NCBI GenBank assembly: GCA_963835295.1
Contig: CAWIEX010000011.1
Coordinates: forward strand, 1,240,001 to 1,304,000
Length of the DNA: 64,000 nt
Source of the DNA: JAOPZW01 sp963835295
Lineage (GTDB): Bacteria > Actinomycetota > Thermoleophilia > Solirubrobacterales > Solirubrobacteraceae
Direction: 5' to 3'
In this document: piece after piece, positions 42,164-51,413 of the stretch
Numbering within the stretch: position 1 is the stretch's first letter
Layout: each line of letters opens with the position of its first letter
Made by a program: the position numbers and the translations under genes
The notes under the pieces: generated by a model
Seen by the model: only the letters and a program-made list of their open reading frames with translations
Database searches by the model: none
Told to the model about the DNA's origin: nothing

Positions 42164-45031
42164 CTAGCGGCTCCTCCCGTGGCGGCGGTTGCGCGGCCGC
42201 TTGGGCTTGGGCGCCTTGGCCTTGTCGTCCTTGAGCACGAGGTCCTCGGGGTCGAGGTCGGCGGTGGGGTCCGGCTCGGGCTCGGCGGTGGCGGTGGGCG
42301 GCGCCTCGACGTGCAGGTCGCGGACCATCTCGTCGAACTCGGTCTTCGAGACTCCCTGCGCGGGATCCTGGGGCTGCGTGATGCGCCGTGCCGGGCGGTT
42401 GTCGGACGGCGCGACGTCGACCAGCGCGCCGCTGGCCCCCACGGCGTAGGGCGGCACGACGCCGTCGTTGTCCTCGGCGATGCGCCGGCGACGGCGGACG
42501 TAGACCGTCTCGCGCTCCTTCCAGTGCGTGAGCACCGGCGAGGCGATGAAGATCGACGAGTAGGTGCCCGAGATGACGCCGACGAGCAGCGCGAAGGCGA
42601 AGTCCTTGAGCGTGTCGCCGCCGAAGAAGAGCAGGGCGGCGATCGGCAGCGCGGTGCAGAACGACGTCGCCAGCGAGCGGGTCAGGACCTCGCTCATGGA
42701 GCGGTTGACGATCTGCGAGAAGGCGGCGCGCGGCATGCGCGGGACGTTCTCGCGCACGCGGTCGAAGACGATGATCGTGTCGTAGAGCGAGTAACCGAGG
42801 ATGGTCAGCAGCGCCGCGACCGTCGACGTCGTCACCTCCCGGCCGAGCAGCGAGTACACGCCCGCGGTGATGAGCAGGTCGTGCATCAGGGCGATGAGCA
42901 CCGGGACCGCGTACTTCCACTCGAAGCGCAGCGCGATGTAGAGCGAGATGACCAGCAGCGAGGCGATGATCGCGATCACCGCGCTCTTGGCCACCGTCTG
43001 GCCGAACGTCGGCCCGATCGTGTCGTAGTCGAACGACTGGACGCCGAACTCCCGCTGGAGGGCCTTCTGGATGTTGTCGCGCTGGCCCTGCGTCAGCGTG
43101 GTCGTCGAGATCTGGAAGGCGTTCTTGCCCGCGCCCTGGCCGCTGATGCGCTGCACCTCGGCGTCGGCGAAGCCGCTGGGCGCGATCGCGTTGCGCACGT
43201 CGTTCTCGTTCGTGGACCGCTTGAGCTCGGTCTTCACGCGCGTGCCCGACTCGAAGTCGATGCCGAAGTTCAGGCCCTTGCCGCCGATGGCCAGCGCCCC
43301 GATGAGCAAGATCACGCCCGACATCGAGAAGAACCACTTCGACGCGCCCATGTAGTCGAAGCGCCTGCGCTCGCGGCGCTTGCCCACGCCCAGCGCGGCC
43401 GGGCTGTGGATGAGCCTCGAGCGCCCCATGGCGCCCAGGACGGCCTGCGTCAGCAGCACCGCGGTGAAGAAGGAGACCAGCGTGCCGACGCCCAGCGTGA
43501 AGGCGAAGCCCTTGACCCCCGCGGTGGCCAGCAGGAAAAGGATGAACGCGACCATGAAGGTCACGACGTTGGCGTCGACGATCGCCGACAAGCCGCGCTT
43601 GTAGCCCGTGGCGATCGCGGCCGGGATCGATCTGCCCCCGCGCAGCTCCTCCTTGACGCGTTCGAAGATGACGATGTTCGCGTCGGCCGCGACGCCGATC
43701 GTCAGGATCAGCCCCGCGATGCCCGGCAGCGTCATCGTGATCGGCACGAGCTTGATCAGGGCGTAGAAGAAGACCGCGTAGACGACGAGGGCGCCCACCG
43801 CGATGAGGCCCAGCACGCGGTAGAAGATGAGCAGGAAGAGCGCGACGATGATGAAGCCGGCCGCGCCCGCGACGAGCCCCTGGTTGAGCGCCTGCTTGCC
43901 CAGCGTCGCCGACACCTGCGAGGACGAGATCACCCGCAGCTTGATCGGCAGCGCGCCGGTCTTCAGCAGGTTGGCCAGCCGCTGAGCCGTCTCGATGGTG
44001 AAGCCGCCGGATATCTCCGAGCCGCCGCCGGACGGGATCCCGTTCGGGTACTTCTGCCACTGGACCTGCGGCGCCGAGATCAGCTCGTTGTCGAGCACGA
44101 TCGCGAAGTGCTGGTTGGACGCGTCGGCGGACGTGCCCAGCGCCTGCTCCTGGCCGCGCTGCGCGAGCTTCTTGGTGAACGTCTCCCACGTGCTCGCGCC
44201 GCGGCCGGTGAAGTCGAAGAGGACGTTCGGCGCCCCGGTCCCCCCGGCCCCGTTGTCGAAGCTCTGCTCGGGGTTCTTGATGTCCTTGCCGCCGAGCACC
44301 GTCTGGTCCTTCAGGACGTACCAGAGGTTCGACGGCTTGCCCTTCGGGTCGTCCTGCTCGGCGCGGACCAGGGTGACGCCCTGCGGCACCGTGACGATCT
44401 GGTCGGCGTTGAAGGGGAGCTTCTTGGCCTGCGCGTCGCGCTCGAGGTCGGCGCGGCTCTCGTCGGGGCCGACGAGGACGTGCTTGGTCTTCTTGTCGAC
44501 GAGGTAGAGCTTGTCGCCCGAGGACTCCTTGCCCGTGTTGGTACGCGGACACTTCGCGCCCCGCGTGACCGCGTCGAACAGCGACAGCGCAGGGGGCGCG
44601 GCGCTGATGCCCGCCGACGGTCCGCCGGTCACCGTCGTGTTGGCCGGATCGGGCTTGCAGTTGGCGCCGAGGACGCTGCCCTCCCAGTCGTAGAACCACA
44701 TCTGGGCGGTGGTGCCGACCTGCGAGGCCGCCTCGTCGGCGTTCTTGACGTCGGGCAGCGAGACGTCGATCTGGTCGGCGCCCGAGCGCTGCAGGCTCGG
44801 CTCGGCGACGCCGATCTGGTCGACGCGCTTGCGCATGACGTCGATCGCGCGGTTGACCGAGTCACTTGTGACCTGTGACTGCTTGGTCGGCTTGCCCTGG
44901 TAGATGAGCGAGACGCCGCCCTTGAGGTCGAGCCCCAGGCGCGTCGGCTTGGTCGCGATGACCGCCAGCGAGGCCACCAGCAGGCCGGCGACGAGGAGCA
45001 GGACGAAGAGGTTGCGGCGACGGTCGGTCAT
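42164..45031 (-). CDS. secDF: Protein translocase SecDF (SecD-SecF fusion)
   Basis: 955 residues containing both halves in one chain. SecD part (~1-560): helix 1 LFVLLLVAGLLVASLAVIAT, LGLDLKGGVSLIYQG, a periplasmic P1 domain with a long insert (~120-300), and RND helices with PGIAGLILTIGVAADANIVI plus FERVKEELRGG. SecF part (~565-840): LNFGIDFESGTRVKTEL and LTILGYSLYDTIIVFDRVRE. It uses proton motive force to complete Sec export. A ~115-residue charged cytoplasmic tail ends in KPKRPRNRRHGRSR. Many actinobacteria keep separate secD and secF. Confidence 0.95.
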   Translation of the reverse strand: MTDRRRNLFVLLLVAGLLVASLAVIATKPTRLGLDLKGGVSLIYQGKPTKQSQVTSDSVNRAIDVMRKRVDQIGVAEPSLQRSGADQIDVSLPDVKNADEAASQVGTTAQMWFYDWEGSVLGANCKPDPANTTVTGGPSAGISAAPPALSLFDAVTRGAKCPRTNTGKESSGDKLYLVDKKTKHVLVGPDESRADLERDAQAKKLPFNADQIVTVPQGVTLVRAEQDDPKGKPSNLWYVLKDQTVLGGKDIKNPEQSFDNGAGGTGAPNVLFDFTGRGASTWETFTKKLAQRGQEQALGTSADASNQHFAIVLDNELISAPQVQWQKYPNGIPSGGGSEISGGFTIETAQRLANLLKTGALPIKLRVISSSQVSATLGKQALNQGLVAGAAGFIIVALFLLIFYRVLGLIAVGALVVYAVFFYALIKLVPITMTLPGIAGLILTIGVAADANIVIFERVKEELRGGRSIPAAIATGYKRGLSAIVDANVVTFMVAFILFLLATAGVKGFAFTLGVGTLVSFFTAVLLTQAVLGAMGRSRLIHSPAALGVGKRRERRRFDYMGASKWFFSMSGVILLIGALAIGGKGLNFGIDFESGTRVKTELKRSTNENDVRNAIAPSGFADAEVQRISGQGAGKNAFQISTTTLTQGQRDNIQKALQREFGVQSFDYDTIGPTFGQTVAKSAVIAIIASLLVISLYIALRFEWKYAVPVLIALMHDLLITAGVYSLLGREVTTSTVAALLTILGYSLYDTIIVFDRVRENVPRMPRAAFSQIVNRSMSEVLTRSLATSFCTALPIAALLFFGGDTLKDFAFALLVGVISGTYSSIFIASPVLTHWKERETVYVRRRRRIAEDNDGVVPPYAVGASGALVDVAPSDNRPARRITQPQDPAQGVSKTEFDEMVRDLHVEAPPTATAEPEPDPTADLDPEDLVLKDDKAKAPKPKRPRNRRHGRSR

Positions 45032-45089
45032 AGCGGCGGGCGGCTACTTGGCTGGAGTGAGAACAAGCAGCACGCCGCTGTCGTCATCG

Positions 45090-46877
45090 TTAGCGCTGTG
45101 TCGGCAGGCGGGGGTCGAGGTACTCGGAGATCCGTTGTGCTGCCGGTGGATCGAGGTTGGCCAGCACCGCGACCACGTAGCCGGTCTTGGGGTAGATCTT
45201 CAGGTCGCCGTTGATGCCGGGTGCGCCGCCGCCGTGGCCGACCCAGCCGTTGCCGTCGGCGTCGCGGGCGTCTTCGAAGCCGTAGGCGTATCTGGCGCCG
45301 GGGCCCGCCTTGACCTTTCCGGTGATGAGCAGCTTGGTGGTGTCGGGGCTGAGGAGTTCGTGGCTGAGCAGGGCGTGGGCGAAGCGTGCGAGGTCCCCGA
45401 CGGTCGAGTAGCCGCCGCCGGCGGAAGTTCCGCGGTAGGGCAGCGTGTCGGTGTTCGCGATCCAGCCGGTCGTTCCGGATGGCTTCGTGTAGCCGATCGA
45501 CCGGTCTGGGACCGCGTGGTCTTCGGGCAGCGAGCCGCTGCGGGTCATCCCCGCGGGCGCATAGATGTGTTGCTGCACGTAGTCGTAGTAGCTGTGCCCG
45601 GTGACCTTTTCGATCACGGCGCCGAGCAGAATGAAGCCGTAGTTGCTGTACGCCCAGCTGCTGCCCGGCTCGAACTCGGGCCCCCGCTTGCCGTACAGCT
45701 TCACGTAGTCGGCGAGCGTGCGCAGCTGGTTGCGGTGGGCGTCGAAGTCGGGGCCGAAGATGTCGCCCGTGCCGCCCGTGTGGGTCAGGAGCTGATGGAT
45801 GGTGACCTTGGTCGCGACCTCCCGGTTGGGGTAGTCGGAGAGGTATGTGCCGAGGGGAGCGGTGAGCTTGACCTTGCCGCCCTGGACCAGCTGGAGGATC
45901 GCGACGGCGGTGAACATCTTGTTCATCGACCCGATCCGAAAGCGCGTCCGGATGGTGTTCGGGATCCGTCTGTTGCGGTCGGCCAGTCCGTAGGCATGGC
46001 TGAAGAGCACGCGGTCGTCCTTGGCGACCAGCACCGCGCCGGAGAACTCGTCCTCGCCCGCGAGCTTGTTGCCGCGGGTCGAGAGCGCCTTCAACGCGTC
46101 CGCTTCCGTCATCCGATGCAGGACGAGGTTCACGGCGCGCGCCGGCTGCTCGGTGTGCGGAAGCTCGATCCGGGCGTTGGCGTCCGCGCCGATCGGTTCG
46201 AAACGAATGTCGTCCACGCCGGCGCGCAGTGGACCTCCGTTGTCGGTAGCGGCAAGGCGCAGGCGCACGGTCTGGCCGGCCCAGCGCGAGACGTCGACGC
46301 TGACGGTGCTCGGCTCGCGACGGTCCGGATCGCCGGCCGCGGTCGCAAAGACCTTCGCCAAGACATCCCCGTGCGCCACGGAGTCTATCGGCGCCGACGG
46401 AGCGAGGAGGTCGATCCGGAACTGCTGATTGGCCCCGGGCTCGTCGTAGGCGAGGCTCCGCGGGCTGCTCAAACCGCCGACCCCCGCGTAGAACACAGTC
46501 AGGTGAAGCCTGAGCCGACCGTCCAGCTTCACGTCCCGATACAGGATCCGCGTCCCCGGACCGTTCGCATCGCTCACCGCCGCGAACCTGCCCTGCGGCG
46601 GATCGGGGACATCAAAGGGAACGTTCGGATCGCTCCGAGCGGGATCGGGCGCCTTGCTGCCGTTGGTGTAGACGAACCAGCCCCCCGAGCCGCCGCCGAC
46701 GGCCCTCCAACCAGTCAGCGCGCCCGACTCGAAGTCATCCATCACGAACATCCCATGCTCCCCCCGCACCGCCGTCTTCGGCCGGTGGCCGCACCCGGTG
46801 AGGAACAGGCCCAGGGCGGCCAACACGAGCAGCGCCCCCACCACGCCCACGCTCCTGCGTTCCCGGATCGCTCGCAT
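45090..46877 (-). CDS. Beta-lactamase-fold serine hydrolase lipoprotein
   Basis: 595 residues from ATG 46877. A lipoprotein signal peptide (VVGALLVLAALGLFLTGCGH) anchors it outside the membrane. Residues ~45-250 form a beta-sandwich-like N-terminal region of no named family. The class C/penicillin-binding fold follows with Ser-x-x-Lys in RIGSMNKMFTAVAILQLVQG, Tyr-x-Asn in SWAYSNYGFILLGAVIEKVT, and HGGGAPGINGDLKIYP replacing the KTG triad, as in EstB-like esterases and D-aminopeptidases. Likely a peptidase or esterase rather than a true beta-lactamase. Confidence 0.88.
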   Translation of the reverse strand: MRAIRERRSVGVVGALLVLAALGLFLTGCGHRPKTAVRGEHGMFVMDDFESGALTGWRAVGGGSGGWFVYTNGSKAPDPARSDPNVPFDVPDPPQGRFAAVSDANGPGTRILYRDVKLDGRLRLHLTVFYAGVGGLSSPRSLAYDEPGANQQFRIDLLAPSAPIDSVAHGDVLAKVFATAAGDPDRREPSTVSVDVSRWAGQTVRLRLAATDNGGPLRAGVDDIRFEPIGADANARIELPHTEQPARAVNLVLHRMTEADALKALSTRGNKLAGEDEFSGAVLVAKDDRVLFSHAYGLADRNRRIPNTIRTRFRIGSMNKMFTAVAILQLVQGGKVKLTAPLGTYLSDYPNREVATKVTIHQLLTHTGGTGDIFGPDFDAHRNQLRTLADYVKLYGKRGPEFEPGSSWAYSNYGFILLGAVIEKVTGHSYYDYVQQHIYAPAGMTRSGSLPEDHAVPDRSIGYTKPSGTTGWIANTDTLPYRGTSAGGGYSTVGDLARFAHALLSHELLSPDTTKLLITGKVKAGPGARYAYGFEDARDADGNGWVGHGGGAPGINGDLKIYPKTGYVVAVLANLDPPAAQRISEYLDPRLPTQR

Positions 46878-47171
46878 CAGCCGGCGTGCGCCCGTTGGGG
46901 ATGCGAGCGTAGATCGCCGCTGCCGGCGGCGCGACGACGCCGAGGTGCTGGATCGATTCGTGCACATCTTGCTCATCCTCTTCCGCGTACAGCTCTGCTG
47001 GTCCGTCGAATCCGATGACCGACCCGGTCCTTCAGGTGCGTTTCAGACTGGCCGATCGACGGACGCCGCTGGGGGCGCCTCCGCGCGGGATGGAGCGGGG
47101 AGAGTTTCTCCTTCCGCGCGGCTGCGTGGGCGACCCGCCGAGCCGGCCCGGCCCGGTCGTGCGCGTGCCGG

Positions 47172-47971
47172 TCAGAGGGTGCAGGCGGGCGCATAGTGGC
47201 ATCCGGGTAGCGCGGCCTCCCACTCGGTTCGGGTGAGGGCGCGGCCCGCCACGGCGCAGGCGTATGGCGCCCACGAGGACGGGCGCATGTCCCAGCGGTA
47301 GCCCCGGCCGGCATCGGTGATGGCGAACAGGTAGGCGCCGTCGGGGGTGAACTGGGGGAAGACCGGGCGGTTGGGCAGGAAGGGTTGGCATGGGCCGTGC
47401 TGCGGCTTACAAATTGCAGATGAGGCGCCCGCGTCGAGCCTCATACGAACGACGTCGTTATCGCTGGGCCCGAACGGCGGCAAATCCTCGATGATGTAGT
47501 GCTCGATGGAGCGGGACGTCTCGGTACCGATCACCTGCCCGCTCACGTCGTAGATGGTCAGGGACTCCACGTACGGATAGGTGACGACTGAGACCCTCGT
47601 CGCTTGACTCGGGGGTCCAACGAAGATCTCGGGGCCCACGAACCGGAACGATGCCGCGCCGATGCCGTAGGAGCCGTCGGAGAACTGGACGGTGAGCGTG
47701 GTGGTGTCCTGCCCCCCGAAAGATCGAGCCGCTTGACGGAGGAAGCGTCTGGGACGATTTGGCCGACGACCACGTCCGTGCCCGTCGCGGTCGCGCTGAT
47801 GCCCGGGCGGCAGTCGTCGCTGGGCACGTAATCCGTGAACGTCGTCGTGATCGGCCCGAAGCGCACGACGTCGCCTCGACATACGCGGTAGCGGCCGGCA
47901 CAAGAATCGCCAAGCGCCAGGACGGCGGAGAAGAGCCGTGCGCGGGGACTGCGTGGACTGCGGCGAGCCAT
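47172..47971 (-). CDS. Hypothetical exported protein with propeller-like C-terminus, frameshifted
   Basis: ATG 47971 opens SPRARLFSAVLALGDSCAGR (possible weak signal) and RFGPITTTFTDYVPSDDCRP. At a run of six C (47712-47717) the frame shifts. The rest reads TLTVQFSDGSYGIGAASFRF, YPYVESLTIYDVSGQVIGTE and a C-terminus FTPDGAYLFAITDAGRGYRW, ACAVAGRALTRTEWEAALPG. That last segment matches the closing piece of many actinobacterial WD40 regulators ('AGRxLTRxEW'). Function unknown; the shift may be a homopolymer error. Confidence 0.55.
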
Positions 47972-48148
47972 GGGGCCCTCCTGTCAGAGCGCGGCCGCCG
48001 GCGGCGGTCGGCGAGGGAGCCGGTCAGTTCCCGGCGGTGTGCTGGCTCTTAATCGTCGTGGGCCGGCGGTGTGTGACGGATTCGTGGGAGATTGGTCACA
48101 ACGCGGCTGGCTCGGCCGATAAATGGCTGCGACGGTCGCGAGAACGCG

Positions 48149-48694
48149 ATGGACCCGTGGACCTCTCTCAGCGACGAGGACCTGCTCGCCTCGCACGACT
48201 CCGAGGCGTTCGGGGTCTTCTATGACCGGCACGTGCGGACGCTGCTGGGCTACTTCGCCCGGAGGACGGGAGATCCGGAAGTGGCGGCCGACCTGGCGGC
48301 CGAGACGTTCGCGTCGGCGATCGGGGCGCAGGATCGCTACAGCCCGACCGGGGCGCCGGCGATGGCGTGGCTGTACAAGATCGCCATGCGGCGGCTCGTC
48401 GACTACCAGCGGCGGGGCTGGGTCGAACGGCGGGTGCGTCGCGAGCTGGCGATCGAGCGCCCGCCGCTGCGCGGCGAGGATGTGGAGCTCATCCGCCTTC
48501 TGGCCGACGACGCCGTCGGTGCGCTGCTGGCCGAGCTCCCGAAGGACCAGCGCGAAGCCGTCGCCGCGCACGTCGTCGAGGATCGCGGCTACGCCGAGCT
48601 GGCCGAGTCGCTGCACATCTCCGAGGCCGTCGTGCGCCAGCGCGTCTCGCGCGGACTGGCTGGCCTTCGCCGGCGGATCGGGGGGCGGTCGTGA
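48149..48694 (+). CDS. ECF sigma factor
   Basis: 181 residues from ATG 48149. Region 2: EAFGVFYDRHVRTLLGYFAR, DPEVAADLAAETFASAIGAQ and AMAWLYKIAMRRLVDYQRRG. Region 4: LLAELPKDQREAVAAHVVED and GYAELAESLHISEAVVRQRV. It directs RNA polymerase to promoters under control of a partner, here presumably the coupled downstream membrane protein. The stop overlaps that gene's GTG by four bases. Confidence 0.92.
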   Translation: MDPWTSLSDEDLLASHDSEAFGVFYDRHVRTLLGYFARRTGDPEVAADLAAETFASAIGAQDRYSPTGAPAMAWLYKIAMRRLVDYQRRGWVERRVRRELAIERPPLRGEDVELIRLLADDAVGALLAELPKDQREAVAAHVVEDRGYAELAESLHISEAVVRQRVSRGLAGLRRRIGGRS

Positions 48695-49791
48695 GCGACT
48701 TCATCTCCGAGCTGCGCCGCGAGGTCGTCGACGCTCACGGACGGCACCGCCGGCGCGGGCGCCTTCAGCGCGCAGCGCGCGCGATGCATCCCCGGGTGTG
48801 GCGGCCGGCGGCGGTCCTCGCCGCGGTGGCGGTCACGGCGGGCCTGGTCGGCGCTGTTGTGGCGGTGCGCTTTCTCGCGGCGCCGGGGCGCCCTCCGAGT
48901 CGCCCGCAGATCGTGGCCGTGATCGCCATCGGCGGCACCCCGGTGAGCGCCGCGTACGGCGGCCGCTCGCTATGGGTCACCGACCTCACCGGAAGCGTCG
49001 TCCGCGTCGATCCCCGCGGCCGCCGCGTGCTCGCGAGGATCAAGGTGCGCGCCCAGCCAGACTCGATCGCCGCCGGCGCCGGCTCGGTGTGGGTCCGGAC
49101 CCGGGACGCGACCGGCCCCGCGGGCGGCCCACTCGGCGGCCACCTGCTCCACATCGATCCGCGCACCAACCGAGTCCTCGCGCACGTCGCGCTGGGCGGG
49201 GGCAGCGCGCTCGCCCTCGGTGCCCACGCGGTCTGGGCGGCGCGCAGATTCACCATGCCCGAGGGCATCGACCAGATCGACCCCACCACCGGCGCCCGGA
49301 GCGGAAGGATGCCGCTGCGGAACGTCGAACGCATCGCGGTCGCGCGAGCGGCCTTGTGGGTCATCCAGCACGACGGCACCGTCCTCGAGGTCGACGCCGC
49401 CACCGGCCGCATCGCGCGCCGCTGGCCGCAGCTTGCTCCGTCCTCCGCCGGCGGACCGGCGCAGCACGCGCTCGCCGCGGACACCGACGGCGCCTGGGTG
49501 CTCAGCACCGTCAAGGCCGCGATCCTGCGCATCGTGGACGGACGGGCGGTCCGACAGATCCCGATCGACCCATCTACTCAGCCACTCCTGGCCAGTGCGC
49601 GCGACGGCCTGTGGATCACGTCCGCCGACGCCTTGTTGCGCCACAACCGCATCACCCGGATCGACCCGGACACCGGCAACATCACCGGGATGCTCGACCT
49701 CGGCCGCCAGCGGCCAAACGCGCTGGTCGCAACCGACGACGCCCTCTGTGTCGTCACCGCCGAGGGCAAGATCCTGCTGATCCGCTCCTAA
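48691..49791 (+). CDS. Membrane-anchored beta-propeller protein, candidate anti-sigma partner
   Basis: 366 residues from GTG 48691, coupled to the ECF sigma gene (GTGA). The first ~45 residues are cytoplasmic and basic (SDFISELRREVVDAHGRHRR), then one membrane helix (AAVLAAVAVTAGLVGAVVAV). An exterior domain of six or more propeller-type blades follows, each with a W-V/L and 'RIDPDTGN' turn (SLWVTDLTGSVVRVDP, HLLHIDPRTNRVLAHVAL, ITRIDPDTGNITGMLDLG). No zinc anti-sigma motif (His-x3-Cys-x2-Cys) is present. Position argues for an anti-sigma or sensor role; the fold is unusual for one. Confidence 0.75.
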   Translation: MSDFISELRREVVDAHGRHRRRGRLQRAARAMHPRVWRPAAVLAAVAVTAGLVGAVVAVRFLAAPGRPPSRPQIVAVIAIGGTPVSAAYGGRSLWVTDLTGSVVRVDPRGRRVLARIKVRAQPDSIAAGAGSVWVRTRDATGPAGGPLGGHLLHIDPRTNRVLAHVALGGGSALALGAHAVWAARRFTMPEGIDQIDPTTGARSGRMPLRNVERIAVARAALWVIQHDGTVLEVDAATGRIARRWPQLAPSSAGGPAQHALAADTDGAWVLSTVKAAILRIVDGRAVRQIPIDPSTQPLLASARDGLWITSADALLRHNRITRIDPDTGNITGMLDLGRQRPNALVATDDALCVVTAEGKILLIRS

Positions 49792-50271
49792 CCGGCGCAG
49801 CCCAGTCCCACAGGGCACGGCACCTGCCCACAGCGGTCCTCGCGAGGCGATGACGACCGCGTCTGTCGTGCATTCGAGATACGCCACGTCGTTAGGACAC
49901 CACTCCGGCGGCCACCCGCTGTCCCAGATCACAGCGGCGTCGCCGACGCCAGCGGCGGCTCCCGCAGCGGCATCAACCGAGCGCCCGCTTGCCGAAGGGG
50001 AGTTGTGCTGCGCGATCGCGAGTCGTGCGCCGCCTCCCTGTCGCCGACTCCGGTCCGCTCCCGCGCGGGGGTGCGTTGAACGTGGCCGGTCCTCCGCGAG
50101 GAACGGCGTGGGTCAAGGCGCGTGCGGATGATGCCCACGCGGCCGGCCATTCGAATCGGAGGTACCGACCGTGACCCACGCTATGCGATGGGTCGGGCTG
50201 GACGCTGCTCGTCAGGGCCCGTGTGGTGCTCAACACCAGAGACGGGCTCGGCGGGGAAGGAGGTCAGGCGG
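49792..50271. other. No gene recognised; upstream of IS110 copy
   Basis: About 480 bp. A minus-strand frame (DSGWPPEWCPNDVAYLECTT near 49850-49930) is protein-like for ~40 codons without a start or family. The rest may include the left non-coding end of the IS110-type element at 50272. Confidence 0.4.
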
Positions 50272-51276
50272 ATGTCGATCGTGATGGGGCTTGATCAGCA
50301 TCGGGCGCAGATCACGGCCTAGTGGGTCGACACCGAGACTGGCGAGATCGGCCGGTCGCGCGTGCGGCCGCGGACCGCGCGGGTGTGCGGCGGATTTTTG
50401 GGCCGGTTGGCGGCCAGCGGCTCGAGGTGGCGTTGGAGGCGACCACCGGGTGGCGGTTCGTGGTCGGCGAGCTGCAAGCGATCGGCGCCGACGTGCATCT
50501 CGCCGAGCCGGCGGAGACCGCCGCTCGGCGGGGGCGAAAGAAGCGCCCCAAGACCGACCGCGCCGACGCGCGCCACCTGCGCGAGCTGTTGATGGTCGGC
50601 CGGCTGCCCGAGTCGTGGATCGCGCCCGACCACCTGCTCGATCTCCGCGCCAAGGTCCGGCTGCGTCACACGCTGGTCGACCAGCGCGGCGAATGGCAAC
50701 AGCGCATCCAGGCGGTGCTCTACCACCACGGCCTGCCTCAGCGCCGCGAGCTTCTGACCGGCCCCAACCGCGCCTGGCTGGCCGAACTCGCGTTGCGCGA
50801 GATCGCGCGCGAGCAGATCACCGTCGCCCTGCAGATGATCGACGCCCTCCACGCGCAGGAGGCCCCGATCACCACCGAGCCCAAGCGCCAGAACGGCTGC
50901 CGCGCGTTGATGAAGCACTACGGCGTCGGGCCGTTGACCGCCGTCCACGACAGTGGCGGAACTCGGCGACGCGCGCCGCTTCTCCTCCTCCCGCCATGCC
51001 GTCCGTTACGCCGGCCTGGACATCACCGTCCACCAGTCAGATCAGCACCGCACGCCCGGTCACCTCTCGCGGCAGGGTCCGCCGGCGCTTCGCTGGGCGC
51101 TCTTCGAGGCGGTCCAGACCGCGCGACGGACCCGCGGCCCCGATCACGACTACTACCTCCAGGCCGGCGAGCGGATCGGCGGCAACCGCGCCTGCCTGGC
51201 CTTGGCACGCAAGCTGCTCAAGCGTTGCCACCACACGTTGCGCGAGCTGGGCGACGACGCGCTGCAACCAGCCTGA
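50272..51276 (+). pseudogene. IS110-family transposase, multiply broken
   Basis: ATG 50272 with AAGGAGG gives MSIVMGLDQHRAQITA then TAG, where a sense codon is expected before WVDTETGEIGRSRV. A shift near 50362 leads into GQRLEVALEATTGWRFVVGE and KTDRADARHLRELLMVGRLP (DEDD domain). A second shift near 50955 leads into AELGDARRFSSSRHAVRYAG and LSRQGPPALRWALFEAVQTA (C-domain). A different IS110 lineage from the copy at 22.7 kb. Confidence 0.85.
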
Positions 51277-51347
51277 CGACGACCTCGGTGCCGCGCTCTG
51301 GCAGGCGGTCCCGGTTCGCGCCTACGCCGAGACCGGCGTTCTCCCAT

Positions 51348-51377
51348 GACGCCGTGTGCGCAATAGCACACCGCGTC
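51348..51377. repeat. Imperfect inverted repeat
   Basis: GACGCCGTGTGC and GCACACCGCGTC pair over 12 bp with one mismatch around GCAATA, between the IS110 remnant and the RTX-like gene. It could be an IS end structure or a terminator. Confidence 0.4.
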
Positions 51378-51413
51378 GGGAAGGAGCCTGCGAGCGGGCG
51401 CGTCGACCATCGC

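Noticed and set aside
42179..44878. Long plus-strand frame of ~900 codons opposite secDF
   Set aside because: It mirrors SecDF, is Arg/Asp/Val low-complexity and has no recognisable domain.
44904..47018. Plus-strand 704-codon frame
   Set aside because: It is antisense to the beta-lactamase-fold lipoprotein, which has complete catalytic motifs.
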